This document shows positions 36,207 through 45,120 of a DNA stretch of 64,000 nt, piece after piece. Under the pieces are notes generated by a model. It was not told where the DNA came from. It ran no database searches and saw only the letters and a list, made by a program, of their open reading frames with translations. Location: contig NZ_JAUFPR010000002.1 in assembly GCF_030409325.1 (NCBI RefSeq), positions 1,178,001 through 1,242,000 on the forward strand, written 5' to 3'. This DNA is from Mucilaginibacter aquaedulcis (GTDB lineage: Bacteria > Bacteroidota > Bacteroidia > Sphingobacteriales > Sphingobacteriaceae). A program made the position numbers and the translations under genes. Position 1 is the stretch's first letter. Every line of letters begins with the position of its first letter.

Positions 36207-37562
36207 TTGACAATTTTTAATAAGATCACGAACGTATGGTGCCGCCTGGTTGGTAGTGAGCAGTATTTACCGCTCACTACCCGCATATTTCACTCTATTT
36301 GTTTAATATGCATTATTGCCCTTGTTTATAATATTCCGTTAAATTTTTTTGTAGGACTACCTATAGTTGCCATTATAAGTGCAGGATCGTTATTATTGGT
36401 TACAGCAGTTTATCTTGCTTCCAGAATTAAGGGTTACACAGGCCCGGCAGTTTTTATTTTTTGTTCGACGAGCCTTCTTTTATTTACGGCAAACTATTTT
36501 TTAAATTCCGGGATTGATGGCCCAACCGATCTTTTCTTTGTTCTGGTGATGGTTATCATGGTTGCAGTTGTACCTGTTAAACGGTATTGGATAGCCGTAA
36601 CCTGCAATATCCTGATCCTTTTAACACTGCACTATATTCAATACCAGCATGGGTTATGGGTTTCATTTACGTATATCAGGAAGCTTGATCGTTATATTGA
36701 TTTTAGCTCGGCCTATATTACTGTTGTAGCTGTTATTTTATTCACCTTTTATGTGATCAGAAGGAATTACGAAATAGAAAAAAAACTGACCGAAGAAAAG
36801 ACTGCAGAAATGAAGGTGCTTAATGATGAAAACAATAAATTATTGTCAATCATCTCCCATGATCTGAGGGCTCCTCTTTCAAATATCCAGAATTACCTTG
36901 AACTGCTTTCGCAAATTGATTTAAACACTGCTGAGAGAGCGGAGATAGAGGATCAGTTATTGCTTTCTACAAGAGGAACATTAGACTTGCTGAATAACGT
37001 ACTTTCATGGTCAAAGAACCAGATGGATGGAATAAAATTTAACAGAAAAATTGTTGATGTATCTGAACTACTCTCTTCGCACTTACTTATCTTTCAACCT
37101 ATAGCCCAACGTAAAAGGATCACACTTCAAGTGGAAATAGATCCTTTGTCAAAAATTTACTCCAATGGAGACATGGTTCAACTGATCATCAGGAACCTGG
37201 TCAATAATGCTATCAAATTCACGGCGCACGGCGGAAAAATAACAGTCACCTCAAGCACATTAGGCAATAGTTGTTTAATAACGGTTAAAGACAGCGGGAA
37301 CGGACTACCCGCTAAACTATCAGATCAAATTTTCAATTTAAACGCAGAATCTACAATAGGTACCGGAAACGAAAAAGGAGTTGGCTTAGGGCTGGTATTA
37401 TGTAAGCAATTTACCGAGGCCCTGGGAGGCAGAATTTGGTTTAACTGTCACGCCAATACCGGAATGAGCTTTTTCGTAGAATTCCCTTTACTTCAGCAGG
37501 AATCACCAAAACCCAAAGTATCTCTTACTAACAACAATAACAGCTTTGTTACACATGAATAG
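36207..37562 (+). CDS. Membrane sensor histidine kinase with six-helix N-terminal domain
   Basis: The N-terminal half (about residues 30-190) has about six membrane helices; a short coiled-coil joint leads to a HisKA domain with ISHDLRAPLSNIQ (His near 223) and a HATPase domain with NLVNNAIKFTA, DSGNGLP and GVGLGLVLCKQF. All motifs are intact. The start is unusual: the frame is open from 36174 and the first plausible start is TTG at 36207, as no in-frame ATG occurs before the membrane domain. The sensed signal is unknown and no cognate regulator is adjacent. It is convergent with the GH106-like gene. Confidence 0.85.
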   Translation: MTIFNKITNVWCRLVGSEQYLPLTTRIFHSICLICIIALVYNIPLNFFVGLPIVAIISAGSLLLVTAVYLASRIKGYTGPAVFIFCSTSLLLFTANYFLNSGIDGPTDLFFVLVMVIMVAVVPVKRYWIAVTCNILILLTLHYIQYQHGLWVSFTYIRKLDRYIDFSSAYITVVAVILFTFYVIRRNYEIEKKLTEEKTAEMKVLNDENNKLLSIISHDLRAPLSNIQNYLELLSQIDLNTAERAEIEDQLLLSTRGTLDLLNNVLSWSKNQMDGIKFNRKIVDVSELLSSHLLIFQPIAQRKRITLQVEIDPLSKIYSNGDMVQLIIRNLVNNAIKFTAHGGKITVTSSTLGNSCLITVKDSGNGLPAKLSDQIFNLNAESTIGTGNEKGVGLGLVLCKQFTEALGGRIWFNCHANTGMSFFVEFPLLQQESPKPKVSLTNNNNSFVTHE

Positions 37563-37601
37563 TAAATTCACATGCTACAGGTGATATACTAATCTTGCAC
37601 A

Positions 37602-38513
37602 TTAAAAACTGCTTTGCTGTATGATAACCGGCCCCAGCAATCCTGATTTTAACAAAGGTGAATCCTTTGAATAGAACTTGTAGGTTGAAAATGTATATCT
37701 GCCATTTGTTCGGGGTAAACCGTTCTTTATCCACTCTGGCCATTCACCATTTTTTATGCCATCATCAAGGAACTTTTCATCACCTATCAATCGGTTTGGC
37801 CATAAATTAACCACCTCTACTTCAAGCTTATTATGTCGCAAAACTGAGCCTGTTATTTCTACCCGCCATGGGCCTGTCCATATTACACCGAGATCCTTCC
37901 CATTTAATTTTACCCTGGCCATATTGTTAACCTCGCCCAGATTAAGGAATAGTTTTTTTGTTTTTTGAGATACAACACCTTTAGGCAGGTCAAACTTTTT
38001 ATGATAAACCGCTGTACCCGAATAATACTTTACACCTTCTACCTGGCTCAAGGTCCAATCGGCAAGTGTATTAAACCTGATACTTTTGGGCCCACCCCAC
38101 TTCGGATCGAAATTAACCTGCCATGTTCCTGTAAGTGTTTTTAATGTATTATCTGTTACGAAGTTGCTAACGCTTGCCAAAGCAGTTGTATCAGTTTTGG
38201 TAAAAACTATGAAATAACTTTGATAAGCCTCCAGCTTTAAGGGAACCGAGGTAAGCTGTCCTTTTACCGCATATTCGGGTAATTGTCTTATTTGTCCGTT
38301 AATAGCATCCCATAATTGCGGTGCTCCATTTGTAGTTCTGAATAAAGCATCCGTTGTTACAGTTTGATCGGTTTTATTGGAGACAAAATAAATGTCTGCA
38401 TCGTTGGTAACCCGATGAGTATATCTTAACTGACCATTTGCTGAAAAATCCTGTGCTATATGCATAGAATCCAGTATTTTGAGCAGTAAGTTCATACTCG
38501 GGATATAGATCAT
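37602..38513 (-). pseudogene. 3' part of frameshifted GH106-like glycoside hydrolase
   Basis: This reading frame continues the GH106-like protein after a frame change near 38487. From about LLKILDSMHIAQDFS onward it encodes roughly 294 residues of C-terminal domain, including MARVKLNGKDLGVIWTGPW, a carbohydrate-binding jelly-roll segment shared with GH2 sugar-binding domains. The first ~9 residues before the junction are an artefact of the frame, so this is not an independent gene. Confidence 0.7.
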
Positions 38514-40611
38514 TGATCTTTTTATCCAAATCTCCTCCCCATATCACTTTACCTTTCCCGTAACCATGCTCCGTTTGTTGATCGGGTATTTCAAGAGTAC
38601 CCCATAATGTTATAGCTAATTCGTCCAATTGGGCATCACAAAAAGGATAACCTGACAATGACGGCGATTTTAGCGGCGGCGAGCCCACAACAACAGCCCC
38701 ATCACTTACCAGTGAAACTATCTTTTGAAGTAATGCGGGAGTCATCGTTTTTACAGCAGGCAGTACCAATAGCTTGTAATTAGCGCCTCCGGGAAATACG
38801 ATCATGCCATCCTTTACACTGGCTTTGTATAACTGTCCGGGCGAGCAGCCATCAAAATTATAACCTTTTCTATCGGGCAATACCACATCACCATCCATTG
38901 CAGATGATGGCGGTCTGAAAACATGCGGAGATCCTTCGGGCGTTAAGTACAAAACATCTGCTACTGAACGGCCCTGTTGCAAAATATACTGGCAGCGCGA
39001 AATATAATCATGATACCCGTTAACCATCGGCCACCAGGTTTGATTTCTGTCCCAATGTACGCCATAGGGACCCATAGTTGCGCCGGGCCTTAAGGAGTCG
39101 GCCAGGAATTGATTTTGAAACGTGTGATAAACAAAACGATTTATGCCGCTTGCAAAAGCCCAATCGCCCTGGTTTTTCATAGAGCCCGGGTATTGTTTCC
39201 AACCCTCATTATTTTGTGATGTAAAAGCTTCGGCAGGTATCAACGACTTACCATTTACATGCCCAATTGATGTGGATTCTACCACGCTGAAGGATGAATT
39301 AAAACCCAGCCCTTTACTCCAGAACTCAGCCATGGGTACATCGGCTACCGAACCTAATTCCAGATCGGCTGTGGGATTCATATCATAGGGCTCAATTGAA
39401 AGTTGCAAACCCAATTTATGGGCGTATTGCTTTACAAACTCTGCATGATTTTCAAGTACCAGTTCCTGAGCTGTTTGCCGCAAATCCCATAAAAAACGTT
39501 CGCTTATTTCGTTGCTTTCTACTATGTTTCCTGCATATACAGGGTAATATGGTAATGGATCATACCCCCGGCGTTTGGTAAACTCTTCACGAAAGCGCGA
39601 TGTCCAATTCTGTGAGCCCATTTCCCAGCTATCCATATGCAAGTATTTTAAGCCTCCTGTATCAGTATTACTGGGCTTACCTGTTTTGAGCAAAAGCTTC
39701 CCTACATAATTATCAAGGTGAGCACTTATAGCAGTGGTATCAAGTTTATCTGCTTCAAAACCTAAACCGGGCACAGGTGCCGGGCGGGTGATTGCCCCAT
39801 TATTGCGTTTACCAAAACGCATAATTGTCCAGTTGCCTTTTGGCACTTTCCAACTGAGTGTCCCATTGGCCTGTAGTTTACCGGTTAGGTCAATAATGGA
39901 GCACTTTTCAATTACCGCTTTTTTCACCGGTTCGGTGTAGTTAGTCAAATTAGGCAAATACTGCTTTACTCCCGGTACTGATGAATAAGGCGCACGGTAA
40001 TACAATGCCTTTTCATCAATATCTGCGATTTTGGACGAGGTTACTGATGGTTCAGGGTAAGCTAATACGGCCACATCTTCATAAAAATCATTCCACTGTT
40101 TTTTCAACTCAGGAGTAAACGCGCCTTCGCCAAAATAAGGAGTTTTTGGAGTTGGTACAGGCAGTGTAATCACTTGTTTTGTACCTCCGGTTACATTTAT
40201 ACTACTACTAACCAGGTGTTGCATTGATTGCGATACAGGTACCCATGGGCCTCCGCTACCTGTCCAACCGGGGCCTATACCTAATGTTATTTCAATACCC
40301 AAACGCCTGGCCTCCTTAACGGCATGAACAAACATATCCTGCCATTCAGGGCTTAAAAAATCAACAGCTCCCCGGGGAATGCCTACATTTACTTCTAAAA
40401 ATATAACATTTCCTATACCGGCCTTTTTCATTGCTTCCAGATCTGCAGTGATAGACCGGGCAGACATATTTCCATCCATAAAATACCAGTAAACACCCGG
40501 CCTGGCACTACTGGGCGGATGAAGAAAGCCAGCCTTAAGCTCACTTACCTGAGCCCGGACTTCGCCAAAACCGCAACAGATCAAAAGAATGGATATAAAA
40601 AATTTATACAT
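38374..40611 (-). pseudogene. GH106-like alpha-L-rhamnosidase, 5' part, frameshifted
   Basis: The ORF starts with a signal peptide (about residues 1-20) and the GH106-type opening RPGVYWYFMDGNMSARSITADL and LEAMKKAGIGNVIFLEVN. It stays in frame to about codon 708 (EYEL), then runs 36 codons in the wrong frame to a stop. Dropping one base at about 38487 joins it to the frame that ends at 37602, giving a full-length protein of about 1000 residues. The change is not in a long homopolymer, so a base-calling error is possible but not obvious. If real, the enzyme lacks its C-terminal domain. GH106 enzymes remove alpha-L-rhamnose from pectic and plant glycans. Confidence 0.75.
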
Positions 40612-40637
40612 GATGAGGCTACCCCAGTTATCTTTAA

Positions 40638-42113
40638 TTATTTAGACAATACTATCAATTTAACTGCAAACGGTTTCATTTCAACAGTTTCACCGCTTAG
40701 TTCCGATTCAATTGCAGCGGCATCGCCTGAAGTTTCATCGATGGTATTTACTTTTGCACCTTTAAATTCTATGGGTAACTTTATTGATATTGCTTTGTTG
40801 CGCTTGTTTAATATCAAAACTTTCTGGCTGCTTTGGTCTGTAAATCCCTGGGCAACAATATCGCCGCCGTTATTTTCATCAACAGTTGATTTAACTAATG
40901 TACTGCCTGCTTTTATATTATCCTTTATAAGTTTTAATACCCAAAAGCGTGCATTAGGTTTATTATTTTCATAATTCACCATACTTACATCAGGAAATTG
41001 AGTTGGGAAACCTACCAATTGCGATTCGCCGATCACCTCGATCCCAGCCCGGGTCAGTTCTATAAAGAAGTAAGCGTATACACTTGCCGAAAGGTTCCAA
41101 TAAGCCGGGGCTATGGATTGCTTGCGCATTTCATCGCTCACAAAAGTACCAAGCTCATTAATATCTGTTTGGGTATGAGGAGATAACCTTTTACGGATAT
41201 TTTCTATATAACTAACCGTATTTACAAAATTCTCTGCCTTATCAAACACAGTATATTCATAAGCATCAAACTTTTGGTTAGTGTTGGCATTTGCATAGCA
41301 ATGGTATGATATCATATCAATTGGTATACCCGGCTTATGATTTGATGGATTCAGGAAGTACTCAAACCACTCCGGTTTTTCATAGGCCAGTGCAAGCCCA
41401 ACAAACTTGGCCTGAGGCAGCACAGTTCTTATTGCGCCAACCATGGCATCATAAATTTTAGTATAGGTTTGCGGCGACATGTTATGCTCCAGATCTGGCT
41501 CATTCAATATTTCCCAGTAAGGTATATTATAATGATAGCCTGACTGATGATATTTCCCCAGTTCATCTATAAAACCTCCCTTAGTATACCAGCTGATCAA
41601 TCTTACATAATAATCAGTTAGTTCCTTCAAAGTTGAGTCGCGTAGTTGGGTACCTCCGCCATAACCCCAGCTTACTTCATTTGCATCGTCAGGATAGTTA
41701 ACCGGTTTATCAGTTTTAAACATCCACTGTGGTATAGTACTAAAATTCATAATAATAGAATGCCCATTGGTAGCTTCCAAAAAATCGATGGTCATCGGAT
41801 CTATTAAACTAAAATCCCAGTAAGTCTTCTTACCATCCGGTTGCTTGAGTTCGGCAACCGCCAGTTTAGGATAAGGAAACCACGGAACGTACCGTACATA
41901 ATCAGCATTGAGGTTGCGCAGCGCATTGAAAGAATTATCATGCATAGCAGCTTTCCGTCGCAGCATTGGATTGCCTACCACCTGCAAAGTTGGGGTTGAT
42001 TTGGAAACCATTACCGTTTCATTCCAGTTAACTGATAATGTTGGATTTTGCGCCTTGCAAACGCAAATACTCAGTACCCCCACTACAATAATGATGGAAA
42101 ATTTTCTTCTCAT
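40638..42113 (-). CDS. Secreted clan GH-A glycoside hydrolase, GH39-like
   Basis: A 491-residue exported protein (signal about 1-22) with a TIM-barrel core. The acid/base motif WEILNEPD (Glu205) follows strand 4, and a second Glu in DINELGTF (Glu320) fits the nucleophile on strand 7. This NEP pattern and the spacing are those of clan GH-A, most like GH39 (beta-xylosidase and alpha-L-iduronidase relatives). The C-terminal ~90 residues form a beta domain. It lies 26 bases upstream of the GH106-like gene in the same direction, so the two are one operon. The substrate is not clear. Confidence 0.8.
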   Translation of the reverse strand: MRRKFSIIIVVGVLSICVCKAQNPTLSVNWNETVMVSKSTPTLQVVGNPMLRRKAAMHDNSFNALRNLNADYVRYVPWFPYPKLAVAELKQPDGKKTYWDFSLIDPMTIDFLEATNGHSIIMNFSTIPQWMFKTDKPVNYPDDANEVSWGYGGGTQLRDSTLKELTDYYVRLISWYTKGGFIDELGKYHQSGYHYNIPYWEILNEPDLEHNMSPQTYTKIYDAMVGAIRTVLPQAKFVGLALAYEKPEWFEYFLNPSNHKPGIPIDMISYHCYANANTNQKFDAYEYTVFDKAENFVNTVSYIENIRKRLSPHTQTDINELGTFVSDEMRKQSIAPAYWNLSASVYAYFFIELTRAGIEVIGESQLVGFPTQFPDVSMVNYENNKPNARFWVLKLIKDNIKAGSTLVKSTVDENNGGDIVAQGFTDQSSQKVLILNKRNKAISIKLPIEFKGAKVNTIDETSGDAAAIESELSGETVEMKPFAVKLIVLSK

Positions 42114-42153
42114 AAATCAGGTTCGGTTTAATACTTATTAAAATAATTGGTAT

Positions 42154-42166
42154 TCACCTTAGGTGA
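42154..42166. promoter_or_regulatory. 13-bp palindrome upstream of GH39/GH106 operon
   Basis: TCACCT and AGGTGA surround a single T, 41 bases upstream of the GH39-like start codon. The position suits an operator site for a sugar-responsive regulator. I did not find the same palindrome upstream of the SusC or GH29 genes. Confidence 0.35.
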
Positions 42167-42303
42167 GTAATCAAATGTATCCTGATTTATTATGGGGCGA
42201 AATAGAGAATTTGATATTTTTTATGCAGTTTTTGATCAAATTTCACTGACATTGAATCGCTATAGTTTAACCGGGAAGGCTTAACGACATATTTACGGAG
42301 CAA

Positions 42304-42588
42304 TTATTTCTCTTCCTCAAGATTATTATCTGTATCAGGCTTATGTTTATCGTAATTCCATAAGCCATAGCTTTGTGTCCAGCCGCGGGTTTTATATCTG
42401 ACCCAAAAATGAGTGGCCAAGGCGCCAATAAACAATACTGTTAAAATGATCCAGAGTAAACTGCTTTCCCAAAAAAAATACACCACAGCACCCAGCAAAA
42501 CATATTTTAAGATCCGCATCCAAATGGGCTGCGCTTTCCTGGAGAATGCAACCTCTAATTCTCTTTTTATGATTTTTTGAGCTGACAT
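42304..42588 (-). CDS. Small two-helix membrane protein, hypothetical
   Basis: A 94-residue protein with a basic amphipathic N-terminus, two membrane helices (about residues 24-41 and 44-63) and a polar, acidic C-terminal tail. It lies alone between the GH39 operon and a small plus-strand gene. I do not recognise a family. Confidence 0.55.
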   Translation of the reverse strand: MSAQKIIKRELEVAFSRKAQPIWMRILKYVLLGAVVYFFWESSLLWIILTVLFIGALATHFWVRYKTRGWTQSYGLWNYDKHKPDTDNNLEEEK

Positions 42589-42825
42589 TTTTAATAGCTT
42601 ATCAAATATAACTTATCGATAAGATCTTATGGAGCATACTTTTTATGGTTTGTGCGAGAACTTATTGCGCTGAACACTTTTCTGCCCGGTTGTATATTAA
42701 TATTGACCATATTGTACCTCTGTTATACCATAAACAGGGTTGATGCCATATTATTTTTACAAGGCAGCGTCAATATTTCACGCTAATTACACAAAGTTTT
42801 TAAGTTCCATCTACTGGCCTGATTG

Positions 42826-42843
42826 TTGACTACTGATAGTCAA
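42826..42843. promoter_or_regulatory. Dyad symmetry upstream of the small acidic gene
   Basis: TTGACTA and TAGTCAA flank CTGA. The dyad ends 18 bases before the chosen start codon at 42862. It may be an operator, and its presence argues against using the ATG at 42823. Confidence 0.35.
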
Positions 42844-42861
42844 TACGTTATAAGTCGAAAA

Positions 42862-43131
42862 ATGAAACCCAACGACAATTATTTCATCTCTCAATTGAAT
42901 ATCTTTTTTGCCATGCTGCAGGAGATAGAAGAAGAGCACTGGTATTGGTTTAATTCGCGCCATGGCATAAACCAAACCCAGGAGCATGATTTGATCATCA
43001 ATCATATTGCCTTGCATTACACGGATGGCGAAACAACTGTGATATTCAAAATACCGGAAAATTCTGAATTACCGATGAACATCAGAGCGGAATGCCATCT
43101 GGCGTATGATTGGATATTTGGAGTAAATTAA
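42862..43131 (+). CDS. Small acidic hypothetical protein
   Basis: From ATG 42862 this gives 89 residues with a plausible mixed fold (MLQEIEEEHWYWFN, TTVIFKIPENSELP, ECHLAYDWIFGVN). The longer start at 42823 reads through a palindrome and is less likely. It has no recognised family. Its 3' end overlaps the convergent response regulator gene by 4 bases. A minus-strand ORF over the same bases looks like a shadow. Confidence 0.5.
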   Translation: MKPNDNYFISQLNIFFAMLQEIEEEHWYWFNSRHGINQTQEHDLIINHIALHYTDGETTVIFKIPENSELPMNIRAECHLAYDWIFGVN

Positions 43132-43550
43132 TCAGGTGCCGATAACCTGTACACGCTTAGTAAAGATTCTCTGAATTTATGTTGATTAAGAGGTTTAGTG
43201 ATAAAACCTTTCACAATAGGATATGATCTGGATTTGATCACATCATCATAACAAACAGATGAGCTTAAGATGTATATGCTTGATGAGCACCATACGTCTA
43301 TCCGTCTCCTGTAAATTTCATCTAAAAAGTCCCATCCATCCATATGAGGCATATTCAAATCTAATAGAATATAATCGGGACTATCGTTTGAAGGTTTTAG
43401 ACTTATTAACTTATCTATCGCTTCTTTAGCATTTGCAAATAATGTAACCTCCGGGTTTACGAAAAGATTTTTCACATACGTTTCGGCAATGAAACGATCT
43501 GTTTCATTGTCATCAATACAGAAAACATTCCGAAAAGGGCCTTTCAACAT
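43128..43550 (-). CDS. Single-domain response regulator
   Basis: A 140-residue receiver domain only. Acidic pocket Asp13-Asp14 (CIDDNETD), phospho-acceptor Asp64 (YILLDLNMPHMDGWDF) and conserved Lys in FITKPLNQHKF are all present, so it should be phosphorylated. Single-domain regulators of this type in Bacteroidota often work in phosphorelays with hybrid kinases. It is divergent from the 43795 gene cluster, with a perfect 11-bp inverted repeat between them. Confidence 0.85.
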   Translation of the reverse strand: MLKGPFRNVFCIDDNETDRFIAETYVKNLFVNPEVTLFANAKEAIDKLISLKPSNDSPDYILLDLNMPHMDGWDFLDEIYRRRIDVWCSSSIYILSSSVCYDDVIKSRSYPIVKGFITKPLNQHKFRESLLSVYRLSAPD

Positions 43551-43591
43551 ATTAAAGCTAAATTAATTATTTTTCCCGAATTATAAATAGG

Positions 43592-43618
43592 ATATTATCC
43601 ACTCTTGGTGGATAATAT
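43592..43618. promoter_or_regulatory. Perfect 11-bp inverted repeat in the divergent spacer
   Basis: ATATTATCCAC and its complement GTGGATAATAT flank a five-base loop. It lies 42 bases before the response regulator gene on the minus strand and about 175 bases before the plus-strand cluster. There is no T-run after it, so an operator or an mRNA hairpin is more likely than a terminator. Confidence 0.45.
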
Positions 43619-43741
43619 TATACACATCTTCTGACAATCACTCACGATTTTTTTTTCGCTCACTTATTTATTTAAGTTCAATAACGAAATATTTTTCATT
43701 ATAAAATATTGCAAAATATTGATATTCAGACTTTTAAATAA

Positions 43742-43757
43742 TGGCACTACTTTGGAA
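43742..43757 (+). promoter_or_regulatory. Probable sigma-54 promoter of the 43.8-50.4 kb cluster
   Basis: The sequence has an exact TGGCAC -24 box (43742-43747), a five-base spacer, and TGGA in place of the usual TTGC at -12 (43753-43756). GG and the G of the -12 element are 12 bases apart as required. The start codon at 43795 is 38 bases downstream, so the leader would be about 26 bases. A sigma-54 activator gene lies at the other end of the cluster, which supports this reading. The -12 box is imperfect. Confidence 0.5.
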
Positions 43758-43794
43758 TATGATGTATCATATCCAACCATTAAAATAAAAGCTT

Positions 43795-45102
43795 ATGTAT
43801 AATCATGATGAATATTCGCGGCCAGGTTATGAATCAAATTATGAATTCAACCCACAACAGGAAGAAGAATTTGAATTTGAAAATTCTGAATATGAATTCA
43901 ATAATGAGTATGAGTTAAATCCGGAATTAGAAATGGAGCAAAACTATGAATACTCAAATGAATTTGAAGATGAGTTTCCCCGGCAAAACAGATCTGTAGT
44001 TCGTGATCACAGAACGGGATATAATCAGGCCCCGGCCCGGGCTTACAATGCGCCAAGATCGTACCGGAGCTTTAGTACCCCGGTACGGTCGGCATATTCA
44101 GGTTCTTTTTATCGGCCGTCCGCATATCGCCGTTCGCCGGTTTACCGAAATTACTATAGTGGTTACAGAAATTACCCATGGTATAACAGGTACAGGCAAG
44201 CGCCTGGGAGCTATTGGGGTATAGGATATAATAATCCGGCAATGAGCAGTGTAGATCAATCAATCGGTCAAAGCACTACTTCGGGTTATGCGCCGCAGGC
44301 AAGTTCAGGCGGTGATGTTCCCTCCTATATTTTTGATACCATAAAAAACCTGTCGCAACAAGTGGCCGCCACTAATGCTAATGTTCAGGCGCTACAACAA
44401 ACATTTGCCGGCAACTCGCCTCAAAGCGGCGGCCCGCAGCCGCCGGCAGGCAGTCCGATAAGCGGTGCACCTATGGATAGCAGTGGTGCAGTTGGTCAGC
44501 AACCTTCTGGAGGTAATGAAATGGAAAACTATGAAATGGAGAATTTCGAGTATGAGATGGAAGACGAAATGATGAATTATAACGGCGGTAATGAACTGAA
44601 CGAGATGGAACTTGCCTCACAACTATTGGAAACCAATAATGAAATGGAGTTAGACCATTTTCTGGGCGGCCTGTTAGGAGGTGCTGGAGGTGGGCTTTCA
44701 AAGCTGCTTAAAGGTGTAGTTAAGGCGGCCCTACCGGTTGCAGGCGCTGCCGCCGGTTCATTTTTTGGCGGCCCCTTAGGTGGAATGGTTGGACAGAAAA
44801 TTGGCAGTGCTGCTTCGGGCATGTTTGAATTGGAGTTAGAAGGCCTGAGCAATGAAGACCAGGAATTTGAAGTTGCCAGGGCAATTATAAGGCTCGGTAT
44901 GGATGCCGCTAAAGAATTGACTGAAAGCCCAAGCACAGGCGACCCTCATCAGGATGCTAAAAATGCCCTGATACAATCTGCAATGCACAACGCACCGGGT
45001 TTATTGGTAAAAAAACATCACCACCATCATCATGGAGTTGCAGGTTCGCATGGCCATTGGCACAGAAGAGATAATAAGATCATTATAGAAAATGCTTATT
45101 AA
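43795..45102 (+). CDS. Acidic Tyr/Glu-rich, glycine-zipper protein with natural His6 run
   Basis: The 435-residue product has no signal peptide. Residues 1-62 are Glu/Phe/Tyr/Asn-rich (FEFEN, NEYELNPELEME); 63-140 are Arg/Tyr/Ser/Pro-rich and basic; a helix lies near 180-210; a second acidic stretch spans 240-285. A glycine-zipper segment (GGPLGGMVGQKIGSAASG) is followed by FELELEGLSNEDQEFEVA and a helical domain, then six consecutive His (408-413) and a basic end. I recall similar Glu/Phe-rich proteins with the LELEGLS...EVAR block in other bacteria, without an assigned function. It is the first gene of a five-gene cluster, behind the sigma-54-like promoter. Confidence 0.75.
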   Translation: MYNHDEYSRPGYESNYEFNPQQEEEFEFENSEYEFNNEYELNPELEMEQNYEYSNEFEDEFPRQNRSVVRDHRTGYNQAPARAYNAPRSYRSFSTPVRSAYSGSFYRPSAYRRSPVYRNYYSGYRNYPWYNRYRQAPGSYWGIGYNNPAMSSVDQSIGQSTTSGYAPQASSGGDVPSYIFDTIKNLSQQVAATNANVQALQQTFAGNSPQSGGPQPPAGSPISGAPMDSSGAVGQQPSGGNEMENYEMENFEYEMEDEMMNYNGGNELNEMELASQLLETNNEMELDHFLGGLLGGAGGGLSKLLKGVVKAALPVAGAAAGSFFGGPLGGMVGQKIGSAASGMFELELEGLSNEDQEFEVARAIIRLGMDAAKELTESPSTGDPHQDAKNALIQSAMHNAPGLLVKKHHHHHHGVAGSHGHWHRRDNKIIIENAY

Positions 45103-45120
45103 AAAGTGGGTGAGGCTGTT

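Noticed and set aside
42811..43017. Minus-strand ORF opposite the small acidic gene
   Set aside because: The opposite plus-strand frame has a more protein-like composition and a promoter dyad just upstream; this ORF looks like a shadow.
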